Positions 44,804 through 56,100 of a DNA stretch of 64,000 bases are shown here, one piece after another; position 1 is the first letter of the stretch; the number at the start of each line of letters is the position of its first letter. Origin of the DNA: Flavobacterium faecale (lineage in GTDB: Bacteria; Bacteroidota; Bacteroidia; Flavobacteriales; Flavobacteriaceae); contig NZ_CP020918.1 of the NCBI RefSeq assembly GCF_003076455.1, positions 4,314,001 through 4,378,000 on the forward strand, written 5' to 3'. The notes beneath the pieces were generated by a model. The model was not told the DNA's origin. It searched no databases and saw nothing but the letters and a program-made list of their open reading frames with translations. A program made the translations under genes and the position numbers.

Positions 44804-46273
44804 TTAATAATTATTTTGAAGTAAAACACCTTGTGATAACTCTGTTTGAGAATACGGTATTGGCATTACTTCATTTTTGTTTTCGACAAAACCTAAAGGA
44901 CTAAGTAGTGCTTTGGCTCTTCCTGTTCTAATGAGGTCTTGAAAACGCAATCCCTCACCTGCAAGTTCCACTCTTCGCTCATGGTATATTGCATCTCGTA
45001 GCGCATCACCGCTCAAAGTAGCTATCAAATCTGGAACTACCGTAATAGGTTGTGTTCCTCTTGCTCTTTTTCTTACCTTGTTTACATACGTCACAGCGGT
45101 TGCAGGATCAACTTTGTAAATCGCTTCGGCATACATTAAATATGCGTCTGCTAAGCGAATTATACGAATATTATTAGCACTGTTTCCAGTACCTCCTGTC
45201 GTAGGTTTTGCATAGTTACTATAGGGAGCCCAAGAGTATTTCTTATTATACCAATCAGTTCCGTAGTTACCTGTAACCGTGTAAAACGAAGCTGCTAATC
45301 GTGGATCATTCACTTCAAATTCATTTCTCAATTCTGGTTGTATTTGTCCAAAACCGATACCACCCTTATTTCTTGGCGTCATCATACTTGTTATGTAAGT
45401 ACCTAAACTACTTGCATTGGAAGACATATTAATTTCAAAAATTGAACCTGAATTCCACTCTCCTTCTTGTCTGAAAATTGTAGTATAATCAGCCAAAACA
45501 TAAGGTGTTGCAAACAATTGTTCACCATAAGTTTTCACCTGACCCATTTTATTTTGATACAGTGATACGCGCATCATCAAGCCTAATGCCGCTCCTTTGT
45601 CTGCGTGCCCCAAATATGTTGCTGGCTTTGCAAAACGAGACGGTAAATCGGCAATGGCAGCTTTTAAGTCATTTTCGATAAAAGTATATGTTTCAGCTTT
45701 TGAACTGCGTGCTACATTATAAGCTCCTTGTTCAAGTGGCTTATCAATTAATGGCACACCACCAAAAGTGTTAACTAAATAATAGTAGTAATATGCACGT
45801 AAAAAGTGTGCTTCGGCCAAGATTTCCTTCTTTCTATTAGCATCAGTAAAATCAACAGCAGGTACTTTTGCAAGGACTAGATTGGCATATAAAACACCTT
45901 TAAAATTGACTTTCCAAATTGCTTCTGCGGCAGTATTTGAAGTGGTTAATGCGTAGGTTTCTTTCTCAAATAATTGTGGTCCATCGTTTGATCTTGCACC
46001 ACCTTTTAGCAAATCATCTGTTCCTATATCCCCAAATAGTAAAGTACTAGCAGTGGAGGCCAAGAAATTTTCACGCCCATATTGCTCTCTCATAGGCGAA
46101 TAAGCTGCCGTTATACCTTGTTCAGCATCAACAGGGCTTTTGTAGAAGCTGTCCACTTCTGGTGTACCATAAACACCTACATCCAAATAATCATTATTAC
46201 AAGATACCAAGGATCCTAAAGCTAGTACAGAACATACTACTATAGATTTTTTTATTTTTTTATATGATTTCAT
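44804..46273 (-). CDS. SusD-like glycan-binding lipoprotein, pair 2
   Basis: 489-aa lipoprotein (LGSLVSCNNDYLDV). ILAEAHFLRAYYYYYLVNTFGGVPL, IIRLADAYLMYAEAIY and HERRVELAGEGLRFQDLIRTG are the SusD landmarks. Closely similar along its length to SusD 1 and SusD 3, pointing to amplification of the pair. The ending LSQGVLLQNNY is shared with SusD 3 (LSKGVLLQNNY). It follows SusC 2 by 11 bp. Confidence 0.92.
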   Translation of the reverse strand: MKSYKKIKKSIVVCSVLALGSLVSCNNDYLDVGVYGTPEVDSFYKSPVDAEQGITAAYSPMREQYGRENFLASTASTLLFGDIGTDDLLKGGARSNDGPQLFEKETYALTTSNTAAEAIWKVNFKGVLYANLVLAKVPAVDFTDANRKKEILAEAHFLRAYYYYYLVNTFGGVPLIDKPLEQGAYNVARSSKAETYTFIENDLKAAIADLPSRFAKPATYLGHADKGAALGLMMRVSLYQNKMGQVKTYGEQLFATPYVLADYTTIFRQEGEWNSGSIFEINMSSNASSLGTYITSMMTPRNKGGIGFGQIQPELRNEFEVNDPRLAASFYTVTGNYGTDWYNKKYSWAPYSNYAKPTTGGTGNSANNIRIIRLADAYLMYAEAIYKVDPATAVTYVNKVRKRARGTQPITVVPDLIATLSGDALRDAIYHERRVELAGEGLRFQDLIRTGRAKALLSPLGFVENKNEVMPIPYSQTELSQGVLLQNNY

Positions 46274-46284
46274 TTCAGCTTTTA

Positions 46285-49200
46285 TTAAAAATTAATATCT
46301 AATCCTAAAGAAATAGTTCTAGTCGAAGGATATCTACCTCTATCAATCCCCATGTCCAATGGACTACTTAAGGCTGAGTCAACTCCCATTTCTGGATCCA
46401 AACCATTGTATTTTGTAAATGTCAATAAGTTTTGAGCCGCTACATAAAGGCGTAATTGATCTAATGCAATCTTTTCAACAATAGACTTCGGAAAAGTATA
46501 GCCTAACTGTATATTTTTTAAACGTAAATACGAACCATCTTTTACAAATCGGCTAGATTGTTGGGTATTGATTCCGTTATTATCGAATGTTGCTCTTGGA
46601 ACTGAATTTGAAGTACCTTCGCCAGTCCATCTGTTAAGCATATTCGAACTTAGATTGGTTCCTAAATCACTTTCTAAATAATACAAACTAGCATTGAAGA
46701 TTTTATTCCCTTGACTCCCTTGGAAGAATGCAGAAAAATCAAACTGTTTGTAATTCAAATCAATATTGAAACCGTAAGTAAATTTTGGAAAAGGTGATCC
46801 AATGAAAGTTCTATCCTTATCATCTATGACACCATCCTTGTTTATGTCATTATATTTTACATCTCCAGGTTTGGTATTGGCAAATGTGGCACTTTCATCA
46901 ATTTCTTTTTGGTTTTGAAAAATACCTAACATCTCATACCCGTAAAAAGAAGCTATAGGTTGACCAACTTGTGTTCTACCAATATTACTAAAGCCTTGGG
47001 CTGGACCTGACTGAATAATACTCCCTTGTCCTGCCAATGCCGTAACTTTATTTTTTATGAATGAAATATTTCCTCCAACATTAAAAGAGAAATCTTTAAT
47101 CACTTTTCTATAATTGGCTGTAAATTCCAATCCCTTATTCTCAATATTTCCAGCATTGGTATACGGACTATTTTGGTACCCACCTGTTAATAAAACAGGA
47201 GCTGCCAACAACATATCTGATGTGTTTTTGATAAAATAATCAGCAGTAAGCGTAATTGAATTATTTAATAAACCAACATCCAAACCAAGGTTTTTGGTGA
47301 TTGTAGTTTCCCACTTCAAGTCAGCATTTCCTGGAATCAATGGAGCCACACCTGTAGATGTTGCTTCATCGTTCCCAAACATATAATTTGTACCAATATT
47401 CAATGTGTTGTAGGTTGCCGAGTTTGGAATATTTTGATTTCCGGTTTCACCCCAACCTAGACGAAATTTCAATTGACTAATTTGATCAACATGAAAGAAA
47501 TTCTCTTTGTGAATGTTCCAAGCCGCAGCAACTGACGGGAATTTTGCCCAACGATTATTTGCACCAAAACGAGACGAGCCATCAATTCTATACGTACCTG
47601 TAAGCAAGTAACGATCATTATAATTGTAATTTAAACGTCCGAAGAAAGATAAAAGTTTTGATTCTGAAATATCACCGTCATTCTTAGAACTTGAAATATC
47701 ACCTGCTCCAAGAGTAGGATTTGCAACACTTTCTGGAATTCCGTTACGTTGTGTGTTTACGTTATTCCCACTTAAATCTTGTATTTCTTGTCCCAGCAAA
47801 GCAGTAAAAAAATGCTTTTTGGCAAAAGTTTTGTTGTAATTTAAGGTATTCGATAAAATCATTACCCTACTTTCAGAACGGTTTAACGTGTACGTACTCG
47901 TTACAGCATTATATGTTGGTCCTACGTTGAATATGGGTACAAAATTATCTACTTTGGTATTGTTTATTTGTAACCCAAAATTAGATTTAAAAGTCAACCC
48001 TTTCAGAAGGTCAGCTTCGACAAATACATTACCCAAAAAGCTTTCTTTAATTTGAGGTGTTTTACCATATTTCACAGATCCTGCAGGATTAGTAGCTGAG
48101 GAATATCCTGGTACTCCATAGGTACCATCGGCATTGAAAATAGGAGAAACAGGATCAACCAAATACCCCACAAATGCAGACCTGAACCAAGGATTTTGTC
48201 CATATTCTGGTACTGAGATTGTTTTGGCAGTTGAGTACTGGATATTATGACCAAATTTTACTTTTGAAGTCAATTGGTAGGTATTATTAACCCTGAAATT
48301 TGTTCTTTTATAGGATGATTCCTCAACGATACCTTTTTGATTAATGTATCCAAAAGACACGTAATATGTTGATTTATCACTTCCGCCAGATGCAGATAAT
48401 TGATGACTCTGCATCACTCCCGTTTGATACACTTGATCTTTCCAATTGTAAGATGGCAAGTTTTGAGGATTCAATAAGTTAGGATCCAATGGTTTTCCAT
48501 CATTGGCTTTCCCTTCGTTATACAAAGTAGCCCATTGATTAGCATTCAAAACATCTAAGTTATCGATGCGTTCCTGAAAACCTGTATATGTTTTATACGA
48601 TATAGTAGTTTTATTTTTGGAACCACCGTTTGTAGTAATCAATACTACACCATTTGCTCCTCTAGATCCATAAATTGCCGTAGCCGAAGCATCTTTTAAG
48701 ACTTCTACAGATTTGGCATCGGCCATATTTATACTCGAAATATCATTAATAGGCACACCGTCAACTACATATAAAGGATCGGCATTATTTACTGTACCCG
48801 TTCCTCGTATACGTACCGTAGGTGTAGATCCAGGTGTACCCGAACCTTTGGATACAGTTACACCTGCCGCTCTACCCTGAATGGCCTGTGCGATGGATAC
48901 ATTTTGTGTTTTATTCATATCCTCTGTACTTACAGATGATAGTGAGCCTGTTACATCTGATTTTCTTACGGTTCCGTAACCAATTACGACTACCTCATCC
49001 AAGGCAGCAGCATCACTTTTTAAGGATACATTGATTACTTTTTTACCGTTAATAGCTAGCTCGGTCGTTTGCATGCCTAAATAAGAAAAAACTAAAATCT
49101 TTGCTGTTTCTGGAACAGAAAGTATATAATTTCCGTCAATATCAGTAGTGGTACCACCAGTTGTTCCTTTTACATTTACGTTTACGCCTGGAATGGGCAT

Positions 49201-49413
49201 TCCGTCTGAGTCTTTGACAGTTCCTTTAATTTGGGTTTGCTGTACTAACTTTGTAGCAACCTCTATCTTATTGTATGCTTTATCATTCTCTGAATAGTTT
49301 GTTGCACTTTTGGCAACAACTGTACCCATGCAAAAAATAGCGGTCAATTTCCAAGTAAATTTCATTTGATTACAAAGAAATGTAGTGGTTCTTAAACGAG
49401 TAGTTTGTTTCAT
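46285..49413 (-). CDS. SusC-like TonB-dependent transporter, pair 2
   Basis: 1042 aa. Charged leader with hydrophobic segment (about 17-38), CarboxypepD_reg-like domain (IKGTVKDSDGMPIPGVNV), plug with VIGYGTVRKSDVTG and ATAIYGSRGANGVVLITT, and a barrel ending TRTISLGLDINF. Much closer to SusC 3 than to SusC 1 in leader and domain wording (MKQxxxxR start, AKILVFSYLGMQTTE). The IS1182-type element lies upstream, about 400 bp from the ATG, and could have altered its promoter region. Confidence 0.93.
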   Translation of the reverse strand: MKQTTRLRTTTFLCNQMKFTWKLTAIFCMGTVVAKSATNYSENDKAYNKIEVATKLVQQTQIKGTVKDSDGMPIPGVNVNVKGTTGGTTTDIDGNYILSVPETAKILVFSYLGMQTTELAINGKKVINVSLKSDAAALDEVVVIGYGTVRKSDVTGSLSSVSTEDMNKTQNVSIAQAIQGRAAGVTVSKGSGTPGSTPTVRIRGTGTVNNADPLYVVDGVPINDISSINMADAKSVEVLKDASATAIYGSRGANGVVLITTNGGSKNKTTISYKTYTGFQERIDNLDVLNANQWATLYNEGKANDGKPLDPNLLNPQNLPSYNWKDQVYQTGVMQSHQLSASGGSDKSTYYVSFGYINQKGIVEESSYKRTNFRVNNTYQLTSKVKFGHNIQYSTAKTISVPEYGQNPWFRSAFVGYLVDPVSPIFNADGTYGVPGYSSATNPAGSVKYGKTPQIKESFLGNVFVEADLLKGLTFKSNFGLQINNTKVDNFVPIFNVGPTYNAVTSTYTLNRSESRVMILSNTLNYNKTFAKKHFFTALLGQEIQDLSGNNVNTQRNGIPESVANPTLGAGDISSSKNDGDISESKLLSFFGRLNYNYNDRYLLTGTYRIDGSSRFGANNRWAKFPSVAAAWNIHKENFFHVDQISQLKFRLGWGETGNQNIPNSATYNTLNIGTNYMFGNDEATSTGVAPLIPGNADLKWETTITKNLGLDVGLLNNSITLTADYFIKNTSDMLLAAPVLLTGGYQNSPYTNAGNIENKGLEFTANYRKVIKDFSFNVGGNISFIKNKVTALAGQGSIIQSGPAQGFSNIGRTQVGQPIASFYGYEMLGIFQNQKEIDESATFANTKPGDVKYNDINKDGVIDDKDRTFIGSPFPKFTYGFNIDLNYKQFDFSAFFQGSQGNKIFNASLYYLESDLGTNLSSNMLNRWTGEGTSNSVPRATFDNNGINTQQSSRFVKDGSYLRLKNIQLGYTFPKSIVEKIALDQLRLYVAAQNLLTFTKYNGLDPEMGVDSALSSPLDMGIDRGRYPSTRTISLGLDINF

Positions 49414-49821
49414 AAAAGTTTATTTTTGATTTTTTTTTTGTTGTTAGAGTAGTTGTAATTGTTTATTCATTTAGTCTATCATAGGCACTAATTGGTTTAA
49501 ATTATTAGTAATTAATTATTGCCGTAAAATCACTTCTTACAGCACATATCTTCTACCTCACTTACTTAACCTTACGATCAAAAACGAAACGTGTGTCTGC
49601 TATTTTTTTTTTCGAATTATAAAAAAAATAACCCCAATCTTTTTTTGAATAAACTGCAAATTCTCTTGCAATATCTCATTCATTGTATGATCAGGGCTAC
49701 AAATTTAAGCCGTAACATCGCTTTTTACCTACATCATATGTTTTTTAGAATGAAACATATGAGTTTTTAAAACCCAAATATTGTTAAAGTTTTAAGCAAA
49801 AAAAAAAGGGACTGTTCCGAA
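49414..49821. other. Leader of SusC 2 up to the IS
   Basis: AT-rich, no gene. It has a candidate -7 box and one arm of the split terminator (49801-49821). Confidence 0.45.
49700..49707 (-). promoter_or_regulatory. Candidate -7 box for SusC 2
   Basis: Minus-strand TAAATTTG, about 290 bp upstream of the ATG, between the gene and the IS. No good -33 element. Confidence 0.22.
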
Positions 49822-49859
49822 GAGGGCACTGAAAAAGTCTTTCTAATAAATTGACACAT

Positions 49860-49898
49860 AAAAAGGAGTAGATATCTATGGATTTCTACTCCTTTTTT
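49860..49898 (+). terminator. Hairpin just inside the left end of the IS
   Basis: AAAAAGGAGTAGA / TTCTACTCCTTTTTT around an 11-nt loop, about 35 bp before the transposase ATG; probably shields the transposase from outside transcription. Confidence 0.65.
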
Positions 49899-49932
49899 CT
49901 TATATTTAAATCTAATTATAAGTGTTTTTTAG

Positions 49933-51381
49933 ATGTTAGTACAACAACAAACAATACAATTCAGCGAGTATTCTTCGTTGTATGATTTAATAGTTCCAAA
50001 AGAAAATCTATTAAGAAAAATTAATGATTTGATTGATTTTTCATTCATTTACGATGAGTTGTTAAATAAGTACTGTCCCAATAATGGGCGAATGGCAGAA
50101 AGTCCCGTTCGTATGTTTAAGTATTTACTACTTAAAACAATCTATACTGTTTCCGATATTGATGTCGTGGAGCGTTCTCAATACGATATGTCCTTCAAAT
50201 ATTTTTTGGATATGAATCCAGAAGACGATGTTATCAATCCGAGTTCGTTAACAAAATTTAGAAAACTACGTCTAAAGGATACCGACCTATTAAATCTGTT
50301 GATAAACAAAACAGTCACCATTGCTATCGAAAAAGGTATTATTCGTTCGAAGTCTATCATCGTTGATGCCACACATACTTTATCAAGATCCAATCCATTT
50401 TTAGCCATCGATGTATTGAGAGAACGTTCCAAGCTACTGCGAAAAACAGTATACAGCTTTGAGCAGGAATTCAAAGAACATATGCCTGAAAAAAATACAG
50501 ACAATGACTTAGAGAAGGAACTTGCTTATTGTAAAGAGTTGGAAAAACGCATTGAAAATGAGCCGTCAATAAGTTCGATTCCAGCTGTGAAAGAGAAATT
50601 AAATCTACTCAAAGAAACTGTAGAAGACACTCAAGAAAATTTTACCTTATCAAAAGATGCAGATGCTAAAACGGGTCATAAATCTGCTGATAGTTCTTTC
50701 TTTGGATATAAGACTCACTTAGCTATGACCGAGGAGCGCATCATTACAGCGGCTGTAGTCACATCAGGTGAAAAAGGGGATGGACCAGAATTACCTAGAC
50801 TTTTAGCGATTAGTCAAAAAAACGGAATTGATGTTGATACTATTATTGGGGATGGAGCTTATACAGGAAAAGAAAATCTCAAACTCACAAGGGAGCAAAA
50901 TATTAAAGTGGTAGCCAGACTAAATGTTACAATAGCACAAGGAGCTAGAAAAGACGAAGATAAATTTGACTATAATAAAGATGCCGATAGATTTGTTTGC
51001 ACTGCTGGTCATATGGCCATACGAAAGGCTCGCCAAGGTAAAAAAAATGTTGGAACCAATCAAATACAAACCTACTATTTTGATGTGGAAAAATGTAAGA
51101 CCTGCTCTTTAAAAGAGGGTTGTTATAAAGAAGGATCCAAGACAAAAACATATTCGGTGTCGATAAAATCGGACTTACACCAAGAACAAATCAGCTTTCA
51201 AGAAACTGACTATTACAAAGAAAAAGCAAAACATCGATATAAAATAGAAGCGAAAAATAGTGAGTTGAAAAATGTACATGGTTATGATAGAGCAATATCA
51301 TATGGCATTACCAATATGCAAATGCAAGGTGCAATAGCAATTTTCGCAGTCAACTTAAAAAGAATACTCAAATTAATGTAG
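49933..51381 (+). CDS. IS1182-family transposase
   Basis: 482 aa, the only plus-strand gene. The N-terminal DUF772-type domain (YDLIVPKENLLRKINDLIDFSFIYDELLNKYC...GRMAESPVRMFKYLLL) is followed by SIIVDATHT (first Asp of the DDE triad), a coiled insert, IIGDGAYTGKENL (second Asp) and KHRYKIEAKNSELKNVHG (Glu region). FDVEKCKTCSLKEGC holds the usual Cys cluster. The frame is intact from start to stop, so the element may be active. Confidence 0.93.
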   Translation: MLVQQQTIQFSEYSSLYDLIVPKENLLRKINDLIDFSFIYDELLNKYCPNNGRMAESPVRMFKYLLLKTIYTVSDIDVVERSQYDMSFKYFLDMNPEDDVINPSSLTKFRKLRLKDTDLLNLLINKTVTIAIEKGIIRSKSIIVDATHTLSRSNPFLAIDVLRERSKLLRKTVYSFEQEFKEHMPEKNTDNDLEKELAYCKELEKRIENEPSISSIPAVKEKLNLLKETVEDTQENFTLSKDADAKTGHKSADSSFFGYKTHLAMTEERIITAAVVTSGEKGDGPELPRLLAISQKNGIDVDTIIGDGAYTGKENLKLTREQNIKVVARLNVTIAQGARKDEDKFDYNKDADRFVCTAGHMAIRKARQGKKNVGTNQIQTYYFDVEKCKTCSLKEGCYKEGSKTKTYSVSIKSDLHQEQISFQETDYYKEKAKHRYKIEAKNSELKNVHGYDRAISYGITNMQMQGAIAIFAVNLKRILKLM

Positions 51382-51476
51382 AAAAATGAAAGCTACTGCT
51401 GCATTACTCAAAATGACTCTAGCTAAACTCAAAATAGCCTTATTGAACCAACATTAAAAATCAAGATTAAAAAGGA

Positions 51477-51523
51477 AAACGCTTGCAACGGATTATATAA
51501 CTCCTGTTACAAGCGTTTTTTTA
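51477..51523 (+). terminator. Transposase terminator
   Basis: AAAACGCTTG / CAAGCGTTTTTT stem, about 100 bp past the transposase stop, inside the IS. Confidence 0.75.
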
Positions 51524-51625
51524 TTGTCTAAAAAACGATGATAATCAAAATATGCGATGTTTTTCAGTGCCCTCGTTCCGAAGAACAATCCCTTTTTCAA
51601 ACAACTAACTTTAACCTATCAATCC

Positions 51626-53101
51626 TTAATAATTATTTTGAAGTAAAACACCTTTTGACAAAGTGACCTGTGAGTACGGTATAGGCATTACTTCATGTTT
51701 ACCAACAATAAAACCACGTGGTACAAGAACAGACTGAATCCTTCCGGTACGAATTAAATCGTGATAACGATAGCCTTCACCTGCCAATTCTACTCTTCGC
51801 TCATGATAAATGGCATCGCGCAACGGATTTCCGTTTAAGGTAAGTGGTAGATCCGGAACAACAGTAGCTGCTGCAGTACCTCTTGCACGTTTTCTCACTT
51901 TGTTTATGTATCCTACAGCTGTTGGAGCATCGGTTTTATAAATCGCTTCGGCATACATTAAATACGCATCAGATAAACGTAATACTCGGATGTTATTGGC
52001 ACTGTTATTTGTTCCACCAATCGTTGGGCTTAAATAATTGCTGTATGGTGCCCATGAATATTTTCGAATATACCAGCCGGTTCCATAAGCAGTTGGCTCA
52101 TTCATTTTATAAAAAGTGGCCGCTTTTCTAGGATCATTCGCTTCAAATTCGTTCAAAAGATCATCTGTAGCTTGCATAAAACCACCCCCTTTTTTTGATC
52201 GAGGCGAAATACGTTGTGTAATACCTGTACCCAATATACTTGCATTGGTTGCAAAGTTAATTTCATAAATCGACTCAGGACTCCACTCGCCTTCTTGTTG
52301 AAAGATGGTAGCATAATTTTGTAATACATAAGGAATCGCAAATAACTGATCTCCGTAGGTTTTCACCTGATCCATTTTGTTTTGGTACAATGAAACACGC
52401 ATCATCAATCCTAGTGCCGCTCCAAGATCTGCATGACCGTAGTAGGTAGTTGCATACGTAAAACGAGAAGGCAAATCGGCAATAGCTGCCTTCAAGTCAT
52501 TTTCGATAAATGTATAGGTAGCCGCTTCGGTTGCACGAGGAATATTGTACGCATCTGGTGCTTGTAGTTTATCAATCAACGGTACACCTCCAAAAGAGTT
52601 AACCAAATCAAAATAGTAATAGGCTCTTAAAAAATGAGCTTCGGCTAAAATTGCTTTTTTACGGTTGGCATCAGTAAAAGTAATATCAGATACTTTATTC
52701 AAAATCAAGTTTGCGTACAAAATACCTTTGTAATTGGTTTCCCAAGTTTGCTCTATTGCTACATTGGTAGTGGAAAGGGCATAACTTTCTTTTTCGAATA
52801 ATGGTAAATTATCATTCAACCTATTTCCTCCTTTAATAAAATCATCCGTACCAATATCACCTTGAATGATATCTGTACCCATAACCGCCCAAAAGTTTTC
52901 TTTACCATAAATCTCTCTCATTGGAGAATAAGCTGCGTTCAAAGCTTGTTCAGCATCTGCTGGCGTTTTATAAAAATTTTCTACTACTGGCGTTCCAAAT
53001 GATTCGATTTCTAAATAGTCTTTGCTACACGAGACCGTCAATCCTGCCAATGCAAGAGCCGAAAATGTTATGCTTTTTTTAATTATGTTATATGTATACA
53101 T
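51626..53101 (-). CDS. SusD-like glycan-binding lipoprotein, pair 3
   Basis: 491-aa lipoprotein (LAGLTVSCSKDYLEI). ILAEAHFLRAYYYFDLVNSFGGVPL, LRLSDAYLMYAEAIY and HERRVELAGEGYRYHDLIRTG mark the fold. Highly similar to SusD 1 and 2. Its terminator downstream has been cut in two by the IS, so read-through toward SusC 2 may now be stopped by the IS hairpins instead. Confidence 0.92.
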   Translation of the reverse strand: MYTYNIIKKSITFSALALAGLTVSCSKDYLEIESFGTPVVENFYKTPADAEQALNAAYSPMREIYGKENFWAVMGTDIIQGDIGTDDFIKGGNRLNDNLPLFEKESYALSTTNVAIEQTWETNYKGILYANLILNKVSDITFTDANRKKAILAEAHFLRAYYYFDLVNSFGGVPLIDKLQAPDAYNIPRATEAATYTFIENDLKAAIADLPSRFTYATTYYGHADLGAALGLMMRVSLYQNKMDQVKTYGDQLFAIPYVLQNYATIFQQEGEWSPESIYEINFATNASILGTGITQRISPRSKKGGGFMQATDDLLNEFEANDPRKAATFYKMNEPTAYGTGWYIRKYSWAPYSNYLSPTIGGTNNSANNIRVLRLSDAYLMYAEAIYKTDAPTAVGYINKVRKRARGTAAATVVPDLPLTLNGNPLRDAIYHERRVELAGEGYRYHDLIRTGRIQSVLVPRGFIVGKHEVMPIPYSQVTLSKGVLLQNNY

Positions 53102-53113
53102 CGCTTTTACTTA

Positions 53114-56100
53114 TTAAAAATTAATATCTAAACCTAAAGAAAATGATCTCACAGATGGGTATCTTCCTCTGTCTATTCCAATATCCAAAGGACTATCTTG
53201 AGAACTATCTACTCCCAACTCAGGGTCAACTCCATCATACTTTGTAAAGGTCAAGAGGTTTTGGGCAGCAACATATATGCGTAGGTTTTGTAACGAAATT
53301 GCGTTAAGAACACTTTTTGTAAAAGTGTATCCTAGTTGTACATTCTTCAATCTCAAATAAGATCCATCTTTGACAAAACGACTAGATTGTAAATTATTAT
53401 TACCTGCATTAGTAAAAGTAGCTCTAGGCACTGTGTTTGATGTTCCCTCACCTGTCCATCTACCTAATACTGATGTACTCGAATTGGAGGCATAATCCCC
53501 TTCTAACCAATAATCTGTAGTATTAAATATTTTGTTCCCTTGAGAACCTTGAAAGAAAGCCGTAAAATCAAATTGCTTGTAGGCTAAATCTAAATTAAGT
53601 CCATATGTGAATTTTGGAAATGGAGATCCAATATACGTACGATCGTTATCAGTTATTTGTCCGTCGCCATCGATATCTTTATACTTCACATCACCAGGCT
53701 GTGTGTTTAATAAGGAAGGGTTATCGGTAATATCTTTTTGGTTTTGAAAAATACCAACCATTTGATATCCGTAAAAAGAAGCCAATGGATGTCCTACTTC
53801 TGTTCTTGAAATATTATAAAAATTATTTCCAAATCCAGTTTGAATAATACTTCCCTCAGAGGCTAAAGCAGTTACTTTATTACGGATAAATGAGATGTTC
53901 CCCCCTACGTTAAAGGAGAAATCTTTAATCGTTTTTTTATAATTAAGTGTTAACTCAAGTCCTTTGTTCTGGATATTACCAGCATTTGTATACGGGCTAT
54001 TAGCATATCCTGATGAATATAAAATTGGAGTCGCCATCAACATATCTGAAGTATTCTTGATAAAATAATCGGCTGTAAGTGTAATTGAATTGTTCAAAAA
54101 TCCCATATCAACACCAACGTTTGTAGTAATGGTAGTCTCCCATTTCAAGTTTGCATTACCTGGTGTTAAAGGCGCCACTCCAAGAGCAGTAGTTTCATCT
54201 TTTCCAGCGATGGAATTTGTCCCAACATTTAATGTGTTATAAATTGCTGCATTAGGGATGTTTTGATTCCCTGTCTCTCCCCATCCTGCACGTACTTTAA
54301 ATTGACTGATAGCGTCTACTTTAAAAAAGTTTTCTTTGTGTACATTCCAAGCACCTGCCAAGGAAGGAAACTTTGCCCATCTATTATTTGCACCAAAACG
54401 AGATGAGCCATCCATTCTATAGGTACCTGTTAGCAAGTATCTGTCGTCAAAATTGTAATTAAATCTTCCGAAGAAAGATAATAACTTCGACTGTGATATA
54501 GATCCTCCATTGGTAGAAGAAGCAACATCCCCTGCATTAATGGTGGGTTGACCTACACTTGTTGGAATTGAATTTCGGCTAGCATTTACATTGTTTGTAT
54601 TTGCATTTTGAATCTCTTGCCCCAATAATCCGGTGATATAATGCTTTTTAGCAATTGTTTTATTATAATTTAAAGTATTCGATAATATAATAGAACGATT
54701 TTCTGAACGGCTCAAATCATAAGTACTCACAGGTGAACTGAAAAGTGGCGAAACATAGTAAGCCGGTTTGTAATTATCAACCGAAGTATTGTTAATCTGT
54801 AAACCAAAATTAGATCTAAAAGTAAGGTCTTTTATAATATCTGCTTCTACGAAAACACTTCCTAAGAAATTTTCTTTTTTCTCTGGTGTTACCCCAAATT
54901 TGGTTAATCCAAGAGGATTGATTGGTTGTGCCGCATATTTAGGAAGAGAGTAACTACCGTCTGCATTATAAAATGGTGTTACGGGATCAATAAAAAAACC
55001 ACTAAAGGCCGCCTTTGCATTTGAGTTTCCCCCGTAAGATGGAATCGATTGTGTATTTGAAACAGCATATTGAATGTTGTTACCTAACTTAATCTTAGGA
55101 GAAATTTGATAGGTATTGTTCACCCTAAAATTGGTTCTCTTGTAGCTCGACTCGTTAATAATACCTTTTTGATTGATGTAACCAAAACCAACATAAAACG
55201 TAGATTTTTCGGTACCTCCTGAGGCTGATACTTGATGGCTTTGAATACTACCACCTCTATAAGCGGCATCTTTCCAGTCGTAATTTGGCAATGATGAAGG
55301 ATTTGCCAAATTGGGATCAGCAGCTTTTCCATCGTTTGCATTTGCTTCATTATACAATGTAGCCCATTGCTCAGAATTTAATACATCCAGGTTATCGATA
55401 CGTTTGTCAAAACTAGTATACGTTTTATAACTAACTACTGTTTTTCCTTTTTTACCACCATTGGTCGTTATTAAGACAACTCCATTGGCTCCTCTAGATC
55501 CATAAATCGCTGTTGCAGAAGCATCCTTTAAAACCTCAACCGATTTTGCATCGGCCATATTTACACTTGAAATATCGCTTATAGGTACACCATCAACCAC
55601 ATACAATGGATCGGCATTATTCACCGTACCCACTCCCCTGATACGCACTGTTGGTGTAGCACCAGGACCACCAGAACCTTTGGCGACTGTAACCCCAGCT
55701 GCTCTACCTTGAATCGCTTGAGCGATAGATGTATTTTGCGTTTTGTTCATCTCCTCTGTGCTCACAGAAGACAAAGAGCCTGTAACATCTGATTTTCTAA
55801 CCGTTCCGTAACCTACCACAACAACTTCCTCCAATGTTGCAGCATCGTTCTTCATCACAGTATTCAAAACTGTTTTTCCGTTAATTGCCACTTCAGTGGT
55901 CTTTAAACCCAAATAAGAGAAAACTAAAACCTTAGCCGTATCAGGGGCAGCAAGCGTATAATTTCCGTCAATATCAGTAGTGGTGCCAATAGTAGTTCCT
56001 TTTACATTCACATTCACACCCGGAATTGGCATTCCGTCTTCATCTTTAACTGTACCTTTTATAGTAATTTGCTTTAGACTAGGATTCGAAACTTCGGTTT

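Larger units (their letters stand above)
49822..51574 (+). mobile_element. IS1182-family insertion sequence inserted in a terminator
   Basis: 1753 bp with terminal inverted repeats GAGGGCACTGAAAAA at both ends and an 8-bp target duplication GTTCCGAA (49814-49821 and 51575-51582). Removing the element and one duplicate restores GGGACTGTTCCGAAGAACAATCCC, the same terminator hairpin found at 44742-44779. One intact transposase gene is inside, flanked by its own hairpins at both ends. It looks recent. Confidence 0.92.

Noticed and set aside
51382..51476. Second gene inside the IS
   Set aside because: Only short non-coding sequence lies between the transposase stop and the terminator.
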